NCBI GenBank assembly: GCA_963782605.1
Contig: CAWAKK010000009.1
Location: 1 to 64,000, forward strand
Direction of reading: 5' to 3'
Source of the DNA: JBDTSW01 sp963782605
Lineage (GTDB): Bacteria; Actinomycetota; Thermoleophilia; Solirubrobacterales; 70-9
DNA length: 64,000 nucleotides
Numbering within the stretch: the stretch's first letter is position 1; the number at the start of each line of letters is the position of its first letter. Below, in pieces: positions 24,753 through 33,077 of the stretch. The notes below the pieces were generated by a model. That model was not told where the DNA came from, did no database searches, and was given only the letters and a program-made list of their open reading frames with translations. Made by a program: the position numbers and the translations under genes.

Positions 24753-25178
24753 CTAGACGATCTCGGCCTGGGCAGGATCGCCGCGCTCGCCCTCGTCTTC
24801 CCAATCGGCCAGCTCACCCAGGGAAGCCGACTTCACGACCTTGAGGCCGAGCAGCGCGCACTTCATCCGCGTCGCTGAGATGTCGATTCCGAGCAGCTCG
24901 AGCACGAACTCCTTGGGGAGCGCCAAGAGCTCCTCCCGCGTCTTGCCCTCGAGCTCCTCGGTCAGCATCGAGGTCGCCGCCGTGGAGATCGCGCATCCCT
25001 TGCCCTCGAAGCTCACCTCTGCCACCCGCCCGTCCTCGCCGAGACGGATGAAGACGTGCTGCTCGTCGCCGCAGAAGGGATTCGTGTCCTCGAAATCCAA
25101 GTCGAACTCGTCGAGCCGGCCGAAGTTTCGCGGCCGCTTGTAGTGCTCGAGAATCTGCTCGCGGTAGAGATCGTCCAC
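24753..25178 (-). CDS. sufU: SufU, sulfur acceptor for SufS
   Basis: The 141-aa protein has the three conserved Cys of SufU, in NPFCGDE, GKGCAIS and RMKCALLG, with the Asp of the zinc site two residues after the first Cys. SufU takes the persulfide from SufS by ligand swap on zinc. The opening MDDLYREQILEHYKRPRNFG is typical. It is separated from sufS by a small plus-strand gene. Confidence 0.95.
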   Translation of the reverse strand: MDDLYREQILEHYKRPRNFGRLDEFDLDFEDTNPFCGDEQHVFIRLGEDGRVAEVSFEGKGCAISTAATSMLTEELEGKTREELLALPKEFVLELLGIDISATRMKCALLGLKVVKSASLGELADWEDEGERGDPAQAEIV

Positions 25179-25228
25179 GTGGTCAACGGTAGCCGTTAGG
25201 GTCCGCCCATCTCGACCCGAAGGAGCGA

Positions 25229-25621
25229 ATGATGCCTCGCCACAGCGCCCGCATGCTCACCCTGATCGTCTGCTTCGCGGCGGGCACGGCAACGCTCGGC
25301 GCAACGAGCGCCGGTGCCCGTGACGTCGACATGTACGACAGCAGGGTGACGCTCTCAGAGCAGCCGCCCGCATTCCACGGCAGGGTCAAGTCCGACCACG
25401 GGCCCTGCAAGAACAATCGTCACGTCGCGGTCTTCCGCAAGCGCAATGGCGCGGACGAAAAGCTTGGTGGCGACACGACTGGGCCCGCCGGCCGCTGGAG
25501 CGTTCCGGTAATGCTCTCCTCCGGCGCCTACTACGCCCGCGTGCGCGCCAAGCAGCAGATCGTGAGTGGGAACGGCTACACGTGCACCAAGGACAAGTCG
25601 AGGATCGTGGTCGTCGACTAG
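25229..25621 (+). CDS. Small secreted protein, unknown
   Basis: The 130-aa product has a signal peptide (about residues 1-31, hydrophobic MLTLIVCFAAGTATLG, cut near SAGARD). The mature part looks like a single beta sandwich with two Cys (GPCKNNR and YTCTKD) that may form a disulfide. There is no named domain. GAAGGAG lies before tandem ATG codons. It sits inside the suf region on the other strand, and its stop overlaps that of sufS. Confidence 0.72.
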   Translation: MMPRHSARMLTLIVCFAAGTATLGATSAGARDVDMYDSRVTLSEQPPAFHGRVKSDHGPCKNNRHVAVFRKRNGADEKLGGDTTGPAGRWSVPVMLSSGAYYARVRAKQQIVSGNGYTCTKDKSRIVVVD

Positions 25622-26892
25622 CGCCCGGGCGCGGGCGCGGGCTCGTCGAGCCCGAAGACGCGCCGAGCGTCGACGAGCCCGTCGACCAGGCGGTCGATCT
25701 CCGCGGGCGTCGTATAGACGCCGAAGCTCGCGCGGGCTGTGGCCGTGATCCCGAACCGCTCCATCAGCGGCTGCGCACAGTGGTGGCCGGCGCGAACCGC
25801 GACACCGTGCCGGTCGAGAATCTCCGAGACATCGTGGGCGTGGACGCCCTCGAGCTCAAACGAAACGGGGCCGACACGATCGGGAGAGCGGGGGGGACCG
25901 AAGATCCGCAGGCCGGGGACCTCGGCCACGCGCTCGAGCGCGTAGTCGGCGATCTCGCGCTCGTGAGCGAGCGCGGTGTCCATGACTAGAGCATCGAGCC
26001 ATCTGAAGGCGGCGGCGAGCCCAATCGCCTGAGAGATCGCTGGCGTGCCGGCCTCGAATCGCGCCGGAACGTCGGCGTAGGTCGTGCCGTGCGTCGTTAC
26101 CTTCCGGATCATCGATCCCCCGCCGAGGAAGGGCGGCATCGCACGGAGCAGCTCGAGATGCCCCCAAAGTGCCCCGATCCCGGTCGGCGCGTAGGCCTTG
26201 TGGCCCGTGATCGCGTAGAAGTCGACGCCCAGCTCGCCCATGTCGAGCGGCATCTTCGGCGCAGCCTGAGCCCCGTCGGCGAGCACCAATGCCCCTGCGT
26301 CGTGGGCGAGGCGGGAGATCTCGGCGAGCGGGTTCTCTGTGCCGAGCACGTTCGAGACGTGCGCGACCGCCACCAGCTTCGGGCCCCGCTCGAGCAAGGC
26401 GGCCAGTGCGGCCATGTCGAGCAGCCCTTCGTCGGTGACGGGTACCCAGTCGACCTCGGCGCCGGTTGCCTCAGCGAGCAGCTGCCAGGGCACGATGTTC
26501 GAGTGGTGTTCCATCTCCGTTAAGACGATGCGATCCCCGGCCCCGATGTTCGCGGCGCCCCAGGCGCGAGCGACCAGATTGATGGCCTCGGTTGCGTTGC
26601 GGACGAAGATGACCTCGCGGCGGTCGCCTGCACCGATGTGATCGGCGACGGTGGCGCGGGCGCCCTCGTAGGCGGCGGTCGCCTCGGCGGACAGCGTGTG
26701 CGAGCCGCGGTGCACGTTGGAGTGATGGGCTCGCTCGTAGCGGTCGACCGCCTGGATGGAGGCGAGCACGCGCTGAGAGGAAGCGCCGGAGTCGAGGTAG
26801 GCGATCGGCTTGCCGTTTATCTCGCGCGCGAGAGCGGGGAAGGCCGCGCGGACCTTCTCCAGCGGGAAGGTGGCAGCCTCAACGGAGCTCAA
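25618..26892 (-). CDS. sufS: SufS cysteine desulfurase
   Basis: This PLP enzyme releases sulfur from cysteine for cluster assembly. The 424-aa protein has the PLP lysine in TGHKAYAPTGIG (about residue 225), DGAQAAPKMPLD, and the catalytic Cys in RAGHHCAQPLM near residue 365. The ATG overlaps the sufC stop by four bases. Confidence 0.96.
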   Translation of the reverse strand: MSSVEAATFPLEKVRAAFPALAREINGKPIAYLDSGASSQRVLASIQAVDRYERAHHSNVHRGSHTLSAEATAAYEGARATVADHIGAGDRREVIFVRNATEAINLVARAWGAANIGAGDRIVLTEMEHHSNIVPWQLLAEATGAEVDWVPVTDEGLLDMAALAALLERGPKLVAVAHVSNVLGTENPLAEISRLAHDAGALVLADGAQAAPKMPLDMGELGVDFYAITGHKAYAPTGIGALWGHLELLRAMPPFLGGGSMIRKVTTHGTTYADVPARFEAGTPAISQAIGLAAAFRWLDALVMDTALAHEREIADYALERVAEVPGLRIFGPPRSPDRVGPVSFELEGVHAHDVSEILDRHGVAVRAGHHCAQPLMERFGITATARASFGVYTTPAEIDRLVDGLVDARRVFGLDEPAPAPGR

Positions 26893-27656
26893 GCTGCCGC
26901 GGCCTCCACTTCCTCGCGGATCCAGCCGTAGCCGCGGTCCTCGAGCTCGCCGACGAGCTCCGGGCCACCCGCCTTGACGATGCGCCCGTCGTACATGACG
27001 TGGACGGCGTCGGGCTTCACCATGTGCAGGATCCGCTGGTAGTGGGTGATGATGAGTACGCCCATGTCGGGACCGGCGAAACGGTTGACGCCGTCGGCGA
27101 CGACCCGAAGCGCGTCGATGTCGAGGCCTGAGTCGGTCTCGTCAAGAACGGCCATCTGGGGGCGCAGCATCGCGAGCTGGAGGATCTCCATACGCTTCTT
27201 CTCGCCGCCAGAGAAGCCGTCGTTCAAATAGCGGGAGGAGAACTCCTTCGGGATGTTCGCCAGCTCCATCGCCTCCTCGGTGGTGACGCGGAAGTCCTTC
27301 AGCTTGATCTCCTTTAAACCGCGCGCCTCGCGGTGGGCGTTGACGGCCATCCGCAGGTACTTGGCGACCGTCACCCCCGGGATCGCGACCGGATACTGGA
27401 ACGCCATGAAGAGACCCATCCGCGAGCGCTCCTCGGGATCGGCCTCGGTCACGTCCTCGCCCTGGAATTCGATCGAACCCTGAGTGATCTCGAACGCCGG
27501 GTGGCCCATGATCGCGTTTGCGAGCGTGGACTTCCCTGATCCGTTCGGTCCCATCAGCGCGTGAATCTGGCCCTTGGAGACTTCGAGGTCGAGGCCTTTG
27601 AGGATCTCCTTGTCCTCGATGCGGACGTGAAGGTCGGTGATCTTGAGGTCGGACAT
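26889..27656 (-). CDS. sufC: SufC ATPase
   Basis: The 255-aa ABC-type ATPase drives the SufBCD scaffold. Walker A is GPNGSGKST, the signature is FSGGEKKRMEILQ, Walker B is MAVLDETDSGLD, and the SufC-typical YLRMAVNAHRE lies between. It is not linked to membrane domains. It follows the Rrf2 gene by 40 bases. Confidence 0.97.
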   Translation of the reverse strand: MSDLKITDLHVRIEDKEILKGLDLEVSKGQIHALMGPNGSGKSTLANAIMGHPAFEITQGSIEFQGEDVTEADPEERSRMGLFMAFQYPVAIPGVTVAKYLRMAVNAHREARGLKEIKLKDFRVTTEEAMELANIPKEFSSRYLNDGFSGGEKKRMEILQLAMLRPQMAVLDETDSGLDIDALRVVADGVNRFAGPDMGVLIITHYQRILHMVKPDAVHVMYDGRIVKAGGPELVGELEDRGYGWIREEVEAAAA

Positions 27657-27696
27657 CAGGCTCCGTTGTTCGGGGGTCGGGAAGTCTCCGGCTCGC

Positions 27697-28182
27697 CTAA
27701 GCGGCGCCGGCCAGAGTCGGCCTTGGCGCGTGACCGTCGGCGAACTCCACGAGGTCGGCGAGGGTCGTGCCGACGAGGGCCTTGTTGATTCCCCCCTGGA
27801 CCCGGGTCCAAAGCAGCTTCGTTGCGCAAGCGCGGTCGCCGTCGGATTCGTGCGAGCAGAGCACGCGGCCCTCGCGGTCGGGCTGGAAGCACTCCATTGG
27901 GGTGATCGGGCCCTCGAGGGCCTCGACCACGTCGAGCATGCCGATCTCCGACGCGGGCCTCGCGAGGCGGTAGCCGCCGTGGGCGCCGCGTACCGAGGAG
28001 ACGAGCTCTGCGTGCCGCAGCTTCGCGACGAGGTGCTCGAGGTAGGACAGGGGGAGGTTTTCGGATTCGGCGACGGTAGCGAGGGCTACCGGCTTCGCCT
28101 CGTCGACCGGATCGGAGCCGGCGTGACGACCGAGCTCAATCATCAGCCGCACCCCGTACTCCGCTTTCGTCGAGAAGAGCAT
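27697..28182 (-). CDS. Rrf2-family Fe-S-sensing repressor (SufR/IscR type)
   Basis: The 161-aa protein has the Rrf2 winged helix (MLFSTKAEYGVRLMIELG, then HGGYRLARPASEI) and at least three Cys in the cluster-binding stretch (MECFQ, VLCSHE, RACATK). It is the first gene of the suf region, so it probably controls suf expression in response to cluster supply. A possible -10 (TAGGAT) lies only about 10 bases before the ATG on the minus strand, hinting at a very short leader. Confidence 0.92.
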   Translation of the reverse strand: MLFSTKAEYGVRLMIELGRHAGSDPVDEAKPVALATVAESENLPLSYLEHLVAKLRHAELVSSVRGAHGGYRLARPASEIGMLDVVEALEGPITPMECFQPDREGRVLCSHESDGDRACATKLLWTRVQGGINKALVGTTLADLVEFADGHAPRPTLAGAA

Positions 28183-28268
28183 CGACGTAAATCCTAGCTA
28201 AGAGGTCGGAGAACCCCTGAGAGTGAGGCGCCGCCCGAGGACGCCGCGAGGCGACGGTTGGCCGGCTC

Positions 28269-28898
28269 CTAGGCTTCGATCAGGCCCTTGCGGATCGCGT
28301 AGCGGACAAGCTCCACGCGGTCGCGCATGCCGAGCTTTCTCATCGCGTTCGAGCGATGGTTCTCGACGGTCTTCTCCGAGAGGTGGAGGATCTCGGCGAT
28401 CTCCTTGTTCGTATGCGCCTCGGCGACGAGCTTCACGACCTCCTGCTCGCGGGGTGTGAGCTCCTCCTCGCGGCCCGAGGTCTGACCGAGCACGTCCTTG
28501 ATCAGGGCGCGCTGCGCCTCAGGGGTGAGGAACGGCTCTCCGCGCTCGACGGCGCGGACGGCCTCGAGCAGGTCGGTATCGGCCTGGGCCTTCAGGACGT
28601 AGCCGGACGCGCCGGCCTTGAGCGCCTCGAAGAGGTAGCGCTCGTCGTCGTACATGGAGAGGATCAGGACCGAGACGTCGGGCGCCTGCTCGCGGATCTC
28701 GCGGGTCGCCTGCAGGCCGGTGAGCTTCGGCATCTTGACGTCGAGGATCGCCAGGTCGGGGCGCTCGCGGATCGCGAGGTCTCGAGCCTCCGCGCCGTCG
28801 GATGCCTCCCCGATCACCTCCATGTCGCCCTGGCCCTCGAGCAGCATGCGCAGCCCGGAGCGCACGATGCCGTGGTCGTCGGCGATCAGGATTCGCAT
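28269..28898 (-). CDS. NarL/LuxR-type response regulator
   Basis: The receiver domain starts MRILIADDHGIVRSGL, with the phosphorylated Asp in LAILDVKMP and the Lys in YVLKAQ. The LuxR-type helix-turn-helix follows (LTPREQEVVKLVAE, NKEIAEILHLSEKTVENH). I chose ATG at 28898, which gives the normal receiver start, 17 bases after the kinase stop; an ATG at 28949 would overlap the kinase. Confidence 0.95.
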   Translation of the reverse strand: MRILIADDHGIVRSGLRMLLEGQGDMEVIGEASDGAEARDLAIRERPDLAILDVKMPKLTGLQATREIREQAPDVSVLILSMYDDERYLFEALKAGASGYVLKAQADTDLLEAVRAVERGEPFLTPEAQRALIKDVLGQTSGREEELTPREQEVVKLVAEAHTNKEIAEILHLSEKTVENHRSNAMRKLGMRDRVELVRYAIRKGLIEA

Positions 28899-28914
28899 CA
28901 GGTCGGACGCATTC

Positions 28915-29922
28915 TCAGTGTCTCGTGGGGCCAGGATCGTTGCCATCACTTTCCTCTATCGGCACGAACAGCCGAACCCTTGTGCCGAAATCCGGCCGCG
29001 ACTCGACCGTGAGGTCACCGCCGACCAAAAGAGCACGCTCGCGCATGCCCCCGATCCCGAGTCCGCGGGTCGCCTGATCGAAGGTGAAGCCGTGCCCGTC
29101 GTCGGTCACGGTCAGCTCGATCCCATCCTCCCCGTGGTCCGCCCGCACCTGGATCTCGGCCGCCTCCGAATGCTGGGCGGCATTTGACAGCGCCTCCTGC
29201 GCCACGCGATAGGCAACGAGCTGCACGTCCGTTGGCACCTCCGTGAGGTCTCCTGTTCCCAGGAAGCTCGTTTTCACTCGGCTCTTTCGGCCCAGCTCGT
29301 CCACGAGCGCCGACAGCGCCGCATCCAGCCCCAGGTCGTCTAGCGCCGTGGGACGCAGCGTTCGCGCCAGGGTCAGGAGCTCCTGCATGGCCCGGTTCGC
29401 GAGCACCTTCGTCTCCTCGAGGTCGGCGGCGAGCGCCGGTGTCGCCCGCTTGCGCACGGCCTCCAGACGGAGCAGCAGCCCCGTCAGCGACTGATTCACC
29501 TCGTCGTGGAGGTCGCGCGCAACGCGCGCGCGTTCCTCCTCCTGGGCCGAGAGCGCGATGCTCGCGGCCCGCCGGCGCTCGGCCTCGAGGCGCTCGAGCA
29601 TCCGGCGAAAGGCGTTGTGGATCCGCTCGACCTCCTCGGGCCCACCGATGTCGTCGGCGCTGCCCAGGTTCGCGCCGGGCCGGGAGAGATCGGCGCGTTC
29701 CATCTCGTCCACCAGCCGCTCCAGCGGACGCACGCGGCGCTGCAGCATGAGGACGTTCACGAGGATGGTGATCCCGACGGCGAGGCCAAGCACGATGCCC
29801 GCCTGGGGGTCTTCGCCGAGGTCGATATCGGGATTCGCGGCTATCGCCGCGGCGATCACGGCCGCCACGATCACGAGGAGATTCGCGGCCAGGACCTGCG
29901 TCAGGAGGTTGCGTGAACGCAC
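28915..29922 (-). CDS. NarL-type sensor histidine kinase
   Basis: The 335-aa kinase has two membrane segments (residues 8-29 and 42-60) with a very short outer loop, a HAMP-like linker (RRVRPLERLVDEMERADLS), a HisKA_3 region with the phosphorylated His in ARDLHDEVNQS, and an ATPase domain (QEALSNAAQHSEA, DDGHGF, GLGIGGMRERA). The short loop means it may sense membrane state or something inside the cell. The GTG start lies 179 bases from the divergent htpX. Confidence 0.92.
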   Translation of the reverse strand: MRSRNLLTQVLAANLLVIVAAVIAAAIAANPDIDLGEDPQAGIVLGLAVGITILVNVLMLQRRVRPLERLVDEMERADLSRPGANLGSADDIGGPEEVERIHNAFRRMLERLEAERRRAASIALSAQEEERARVARDLHDEVNQSLTGLLLRLEAVRKRATPALAADLEETKVLANRAMQELLTLARTLRPTALDDLGLDAALSALVDELGRKSRVKTSFLGTGDLTEVPTDVQLVAYRVAQEALSNAAQHSEAAEIQVRADHGEDGIELTVTDDGHGFTFDQATRGLGIGGMRERALLVGGDLTVESRPDFGTRVRLFVPIEESDGNDPGPTRH

Positions 29923-30002
29923 GACGGGCCTAAAGTATCTCCCCGCGTGGCGGCCATCCTGATTCCGGTAGCTCCAAGCGTCGGCGACGCCTCAGGGTTC
30001 GC

Positions 30003-30019
30003 CCTCATTCCGAATCAGG
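30003..30019. promoter_or_regulatory. Inverted repeat in the kinase-htpX divergent region
   Basis: CCTCATTC-C-GAATCAGG is a 17-base near-perfect palindrome (one mismatch). Related half-sites (CCTGATTCCG near 29958, TCAGGGTT at 29992 and again at 30015) lie in the same 178-base gap. This looks like an operator for the kinase, htpX, or both. Confidence 0.45.
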
Positions 30020-30100
30020 GTTAGCCCCTAGGCCCAGGCTGATCCCACCCGTCAGAATAGGCGTACCGCTTTTTGCATTCACTAGGAGGAACCGCTCTCG

Positions 30101-30964
30101 ATGACCACGACCAGCCGCTCAAACTTCGCCGCCGGCCTGAGAACCACGATTCTCATGGCCGCTCTCGGTGGCCTCATGGTCGCGATCGGGTATGCGATCG
30201 GAGGCCTCGAGATCGCGGGCGTATTCCTCGGAATCGCCCTGCTCATGAACTTCGTCGCCTTCTGGTTCAGCGACAAGATCGCGATCGCCAGCTCGGGCGC
30301 CAAGCCGATCTCCGAGTCCGAGGCACCGGGCCTCTACCAGATGGTCCGCGAGCTCACGACGCGTGCCGGCCTGCCGATGCCGAAGCTCTACATGATCCCG
30401 TCCGACCAGCCGAACGCGTTCGCCACCGGGCGCAGCCCCAAGCGCTCGGCCGTCGCCGTCACGCATGGGATCACGAAGCTGCTCTCGGAGGACGAGCTCC
30501 GAGGCGTCGTGTCGCACGAGCTGGCCCACATTCGCAACCGCGACATCCTCACGCAGTCCATCGCCTCGGCGATCGGCGCGATGATCACCTACCTCGCGTA
30601 CTTCTTCCTGTGGTTCGGTGGCGATGACGAGTCGCCGCTCTCGATCGTGGCATCGCTCGCGATGGTCCTGCTGGCGCCGATCGCCGCGTCGCTCATCCAG
30701 CTCGGCATCTCGCGTCAGCGCGAGTACTCGGCCGATGCGACGGGCGCTGAGATCTGCGGCAACCCGGAGTCCCTCGCCTCGGCGCTGTTGCGCCTGGAGG
30801 AGGGTGCCAAGGCCATCCCGATGCAGCACGTGAACCAGGCGACCGAGCCGCTCTACATCGTGAAGCCCTTCTCGGGCGGCGGCCTCGCGGGCCTCTTCTC
30901 GACGCACCCGCCGATCGAGGAACGCGTTCGCCGGCTGCGGCAGATGCGCCCAGCGCTCGGCTAG
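30101..30964 (+). CDS. htpX: HtpX-like membrane metalloprotease (M48)
   Basis: This 287-aa protein has the zinc motif HELAHIRNRD near residue 138, two N-terminal membrane segments (residues 14-58) and two after the active site, and the third ligand region EYSADATGAEIC. HtpX degrades damaged membrane proteins. AGGAGG lies 11 bases before the ATG. A strong hairpin follows the gene. Confidence 0.94.
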   Translation: MTTTSRSNFAAGLRTTILMAALGGLMVAIGYAIGGLEIAGVFLGIALLMNFVAFWFSDKIAIASSGAKPISESEAPGLYQMVRELTTRAGLPMPKLYMIPSDQPNAFATGRSPKRSAVAVTHGITKLLSEDELRGVVSHELAHIRNRDILTQSIASAIGAMITYLAYFFLWFGGDDESPLSIVASLAMVLLAPIAASLIQLGISRQREYSADATGAEICGNPESLASALLRLEEGAKAIPMQHVNQATEPLYIVKPFSGGGLAGLFSTHPPIEERVRRLRQMRPALG

Positions 30965-30987
30965 CCCAAGCCGAGCGCTGGAGCTTC

Positions 30988-31015
30988 GAGGACGCGCCAA
31001 GAGCGGCGCGTCCTC
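30988..31015 (+). terminator. Terminator-like hairpin after htpX
   Basis: GAGGACGCGCC, a 6-base AAGAGC loop, then GGCGCGTCCTC form a perfect 11-bp stem starting 24 bases after the htpX stop. Only ACTTC follows, so the T tract is weak, as is common in high-GC genomes. Confidence 0.65.
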
Positions 31016-31041
31016 ACTTCGTCGCCCGCTAGGTTTGCGGC

Positions 31042-31503
31042 GTGGATTACTACGAGCTGCTGCTGTTCGGCCACCTGCTCGCGGCGATGGCGTGGGTCGG
31101 CGGCGACCTGATGATCCAGATGTTCTACCTCCGCGCCCGGGCGGCGGGACCCACCGAGGTCGTGCACTTCGCGAAGGCGGTCGAGTGGATCGGACTCCGG
31201 GTCCTGAACCCCGCGGCGCTCGTCGTGGTCATCCTCGGCGTCCTGCTCGTGGTCGAGGTCGACGGCTACGAGTTCTCACAGTTCTGGATCTCGGCCGCGC
31301 TCGCGATGTTCCTCGCGTCCGCCATCACGGGTGCCGCGTTCCTGGGCCCGGAGGCGGGGCGAATCGGCAAGCTGGCCGAGGCGCGAGGGGCCGACGATGC
31401 GGACGTCCAGCGACGCATCGCCCGCGTGCTCTGGATCTCTCGGATCGAGTTCGTTCTCCTCGTTTTGATCGTGCTCGACATGGTGGTCAAGCCCGGCCTT
31501 TGA
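31042..31503 (+). CDS. Four-pass membrane protein, DUF2269-like
   Basis: The 153-aa protein has four membrane segments (about residues 5-25, 52-72, 80-100 and 130-148). It opens with LLLFGHLLAAMAWVGGDLMIQ, which resembles DUF2269 and related small membrane proteins. The start is GTG. No clear function. Confidence 0.7.
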   Translation: MDYYELLLFGHLLAAMAWVGGDLMIQMFYLRARAAGPTEVVHFAKAVEWIGLRVLNPAALVVVILGVLLVVEVDGYEFSQFWISAALAMFLASAITGAAFLGPEAGRIGKLAEARGADDADVQRRIARVLWISRIEFVLLVLIVLDMVVKPGL

Positions 31504-31553
31504 GCCCCGGTGAGCCGGCGGCCCCTGCGCTACACTTTCTGAAGTAATCCCCT

Positions 31554-31569
31554 AATCCCGATAGGGATT
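31554..31569. promoter_or_regulatory. Inverted repeat before the moeZ-like gene
   Basis: AATCCC-GATA-GGGATT is a perfect inverted repeat ending 19 bases before the GTG start of the rhodanese-E1 gene. Another AATCCC copy lies 8 bases upstream of it. A possible -10 (TACACT) is at 31531-31536. It could be a repressor site or a leader hairpin. Confidence 0.45.
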
Positions 31570-31588
31570 TAAGAGTTTTGGAGGAAGC

Positions 31589-32782
31589 GTGGCGGCCACC
31601 GCTGAGCCGATCGAGCAGGTGAAGAACAGGGTCGAGCTGATCTCGCGCGATGCCGCGCGCGAGCAGATCGCTTCCGGCGCCGAGCTCATCGACGTCCGCG
31701 AGCCTCACGAGTGGGACGAAGCGCACCTTGCCGAAGCCGAGCACGTGCCGCAGGGCGAGCTGCTCGAGCGCATCGACGAGCTCGTGCCCGACCGTTCGGA
31801 GCGCGTGGTCCTCTACTGCCGCACCGACAACCGATCCTCTCGCGCGGCCGATGCCCTCCAGTCACTGGGCTACGAGAACGTTGCCGTGCTGGAGGAGGGC
31901 ATCGTCGGGTGGCTCGACGCCGAGCTTCCCGTCGTCGCGAAGCACGCGCTCTCGAAGGATCAGCGAATGCGCTACTCCCGGCACACCCTTCTACCGGAGG
32001 TCGGGGTCGAGGGCCAGGTGAAGCTGCTCGAGTCCAAGGTGCTCCTGCTCGGGGCCGGAGGCCTCGGCGCGCCCTCGGCGCTCTATCTCGCCGCAGCCGG
32101 CATCGGCACCCTCGGGATCGTCGACGACGATCTGGTGGACGAGTCGAACCTGCAGCGTCAGGTGATCCACTCCACGAAGACCGTGGGTCAGCCGAAGACC
32201 GCGTCCGCGAAGGAGGCCATCAACGCGCTCAATCCCGACGTCGAGGTCGTCGAGCACAACGTGCGCCTCGACGCCTCCAACATCCTCGAGCTGATCGAGC
32301 CGTACGACATCGTCGTTGACGGCGCCGACAACTTCCCCACCCGCTACCTGCTGAACGATGCCTCCGTGCGGCTACGCAAGCCCGTGGTCTCCGCCTCGAT
32401 CCTCGGCTTCGAAGGGCAGATCTCCACCTTCATCCCGTTCGAGGGGCCGTGCTACCGGTGCCTGTTCCCGACCCCGCCGCCGCCCGAGCTGGCGCCGAGC
32501 TGCGGGGCGAACGGTGTGCTCGGGGTGATGGCCGGCGTGATGGGCCTGCTGCAGGCGAACGAGGTGATCAAGCTCGCCGCCGGCATCGGCGAGCCGCTCG
32601 ATGGGCGCCTGCTGCTCTACGACTCGCTCGGGACTCGTTTCACCGAGCTCAAGGTCCGCCGGGATCCCGACTGCCCCATCTGCGGCCCCGCCGGGGAGCA
32701 CATCCCGGCAGAGGAGCTGGGCAAGTTCCCCGACTACGAGCTCTTCTGCGGCGCCCCCGCCCGCGAGCCGACGCCGGCCTAG
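31589..32782 (+). CDS. Rhodanese-E1 fusion, MoeB/MoeZ-type adenylyltransferase
   Basis: This 397-aa protein would adenylate, then sulfurate, the C-terminus of a ubiquitin-like sulfur carrier. Residues 15-115 are a rhodanese domain with the active Cys in VLYCRTDNRS. Residues 125-390 are the E1 domain: LLLGAGGLGAPSALYL, IVDDDLVDESNLQRQ, and zinc cysteines (CYRCLF and CPIC). In MoeZ and MOCS3 the rhodanese domain is C-terminal; here it comes first. The next gene is the carrier itself, 19 bases downstream. The start is GTG with GGAGGAA upstream. Confidence 0.92.
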   Translation: MAATAEPIEQVKNRVELISRDAAREQIASGAELIDVREPHEWDEAHLAEAEHVPQGELLERIDELVPDRSERVVLYCRTDNRSSRAADALQSLGYENVAVLEEGIVGWLDAELPVVAKHALSKDQRMRYSRHTLLPEVGVEGQVKLLESKVLLLGAGGLGAPSALYLAAAGIGTLGIVDDDLVDESNLQRQVIHSTKTVGQPKTASAKEAINALNPDVEVVEHNVRLDASNILELIEPYDIVVDGADNFPTRYLLNDASVRLRKPVVSASILGFEGQISTFIPFEGPCYRCLFPTPPPPELAPSCGANGVLGVMAGVMGLLQANEVIKLAAGIGEPLDGRLLLYDSLGTRFTELKVRRDPDCPICGPAGEHIPAEELGKFPDYELFCGAPAREPTPA

Positions 32783-32801
32783 AGCCACTAGGTTTCCGCC
32801 C

Positions 32802-33077
32802 ATGCCGACCGTGAAGATCCCACCCGTGCTGCGCGAGAAGACCGGCGGCGAGGCCCAGGTTTCCTCGAGTGGCGACACCGTTGGCGAGGTTCTGAGCGCC
32901 CTCGCCGAAGCCCACCCCGAAACGCGGGAGCAGCTCTTCGACGACGCGGGCGAGCTCAACCGCTACGTGAACGTCTACCTGAACGACGAGGACGTGCGGG
33001 TGCTCGACGGCCTCGAAACGAGCGCCTCAGAGTCCGACACCGTCGTCATCCTGCCGGCGATGGCCGGCGGCACCTAG
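32802..33077 (+). CDS. cysO: CysO sulfur carrier protein
   Basis: This 91-aa beta-grasp protein closely follows Mycobacterium CysO: IPPVLREKTGGEAQVSSSGDT opening in two adjoining stretches, YVNVYLNDEDVR, and an ILPAMAGGT end. The Gly-Gly is followed by one Thr, which may need trimming before thiocarboxylation. CysO-thiocarboxylate supplies sulfur to CysM for cysteine; Mec then frees cysteine. The stop overlaps that of the convergent ABC gene by four bases. Confidence 0.9.
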   Translation: MPTVKIPPVLREKTGGEAQVSSSGDTVGEVLSALAEAHPETREQLFDDAGELNRYVNVYLNDEDVRVLDGLETSASESDTVVILPAMAGGT

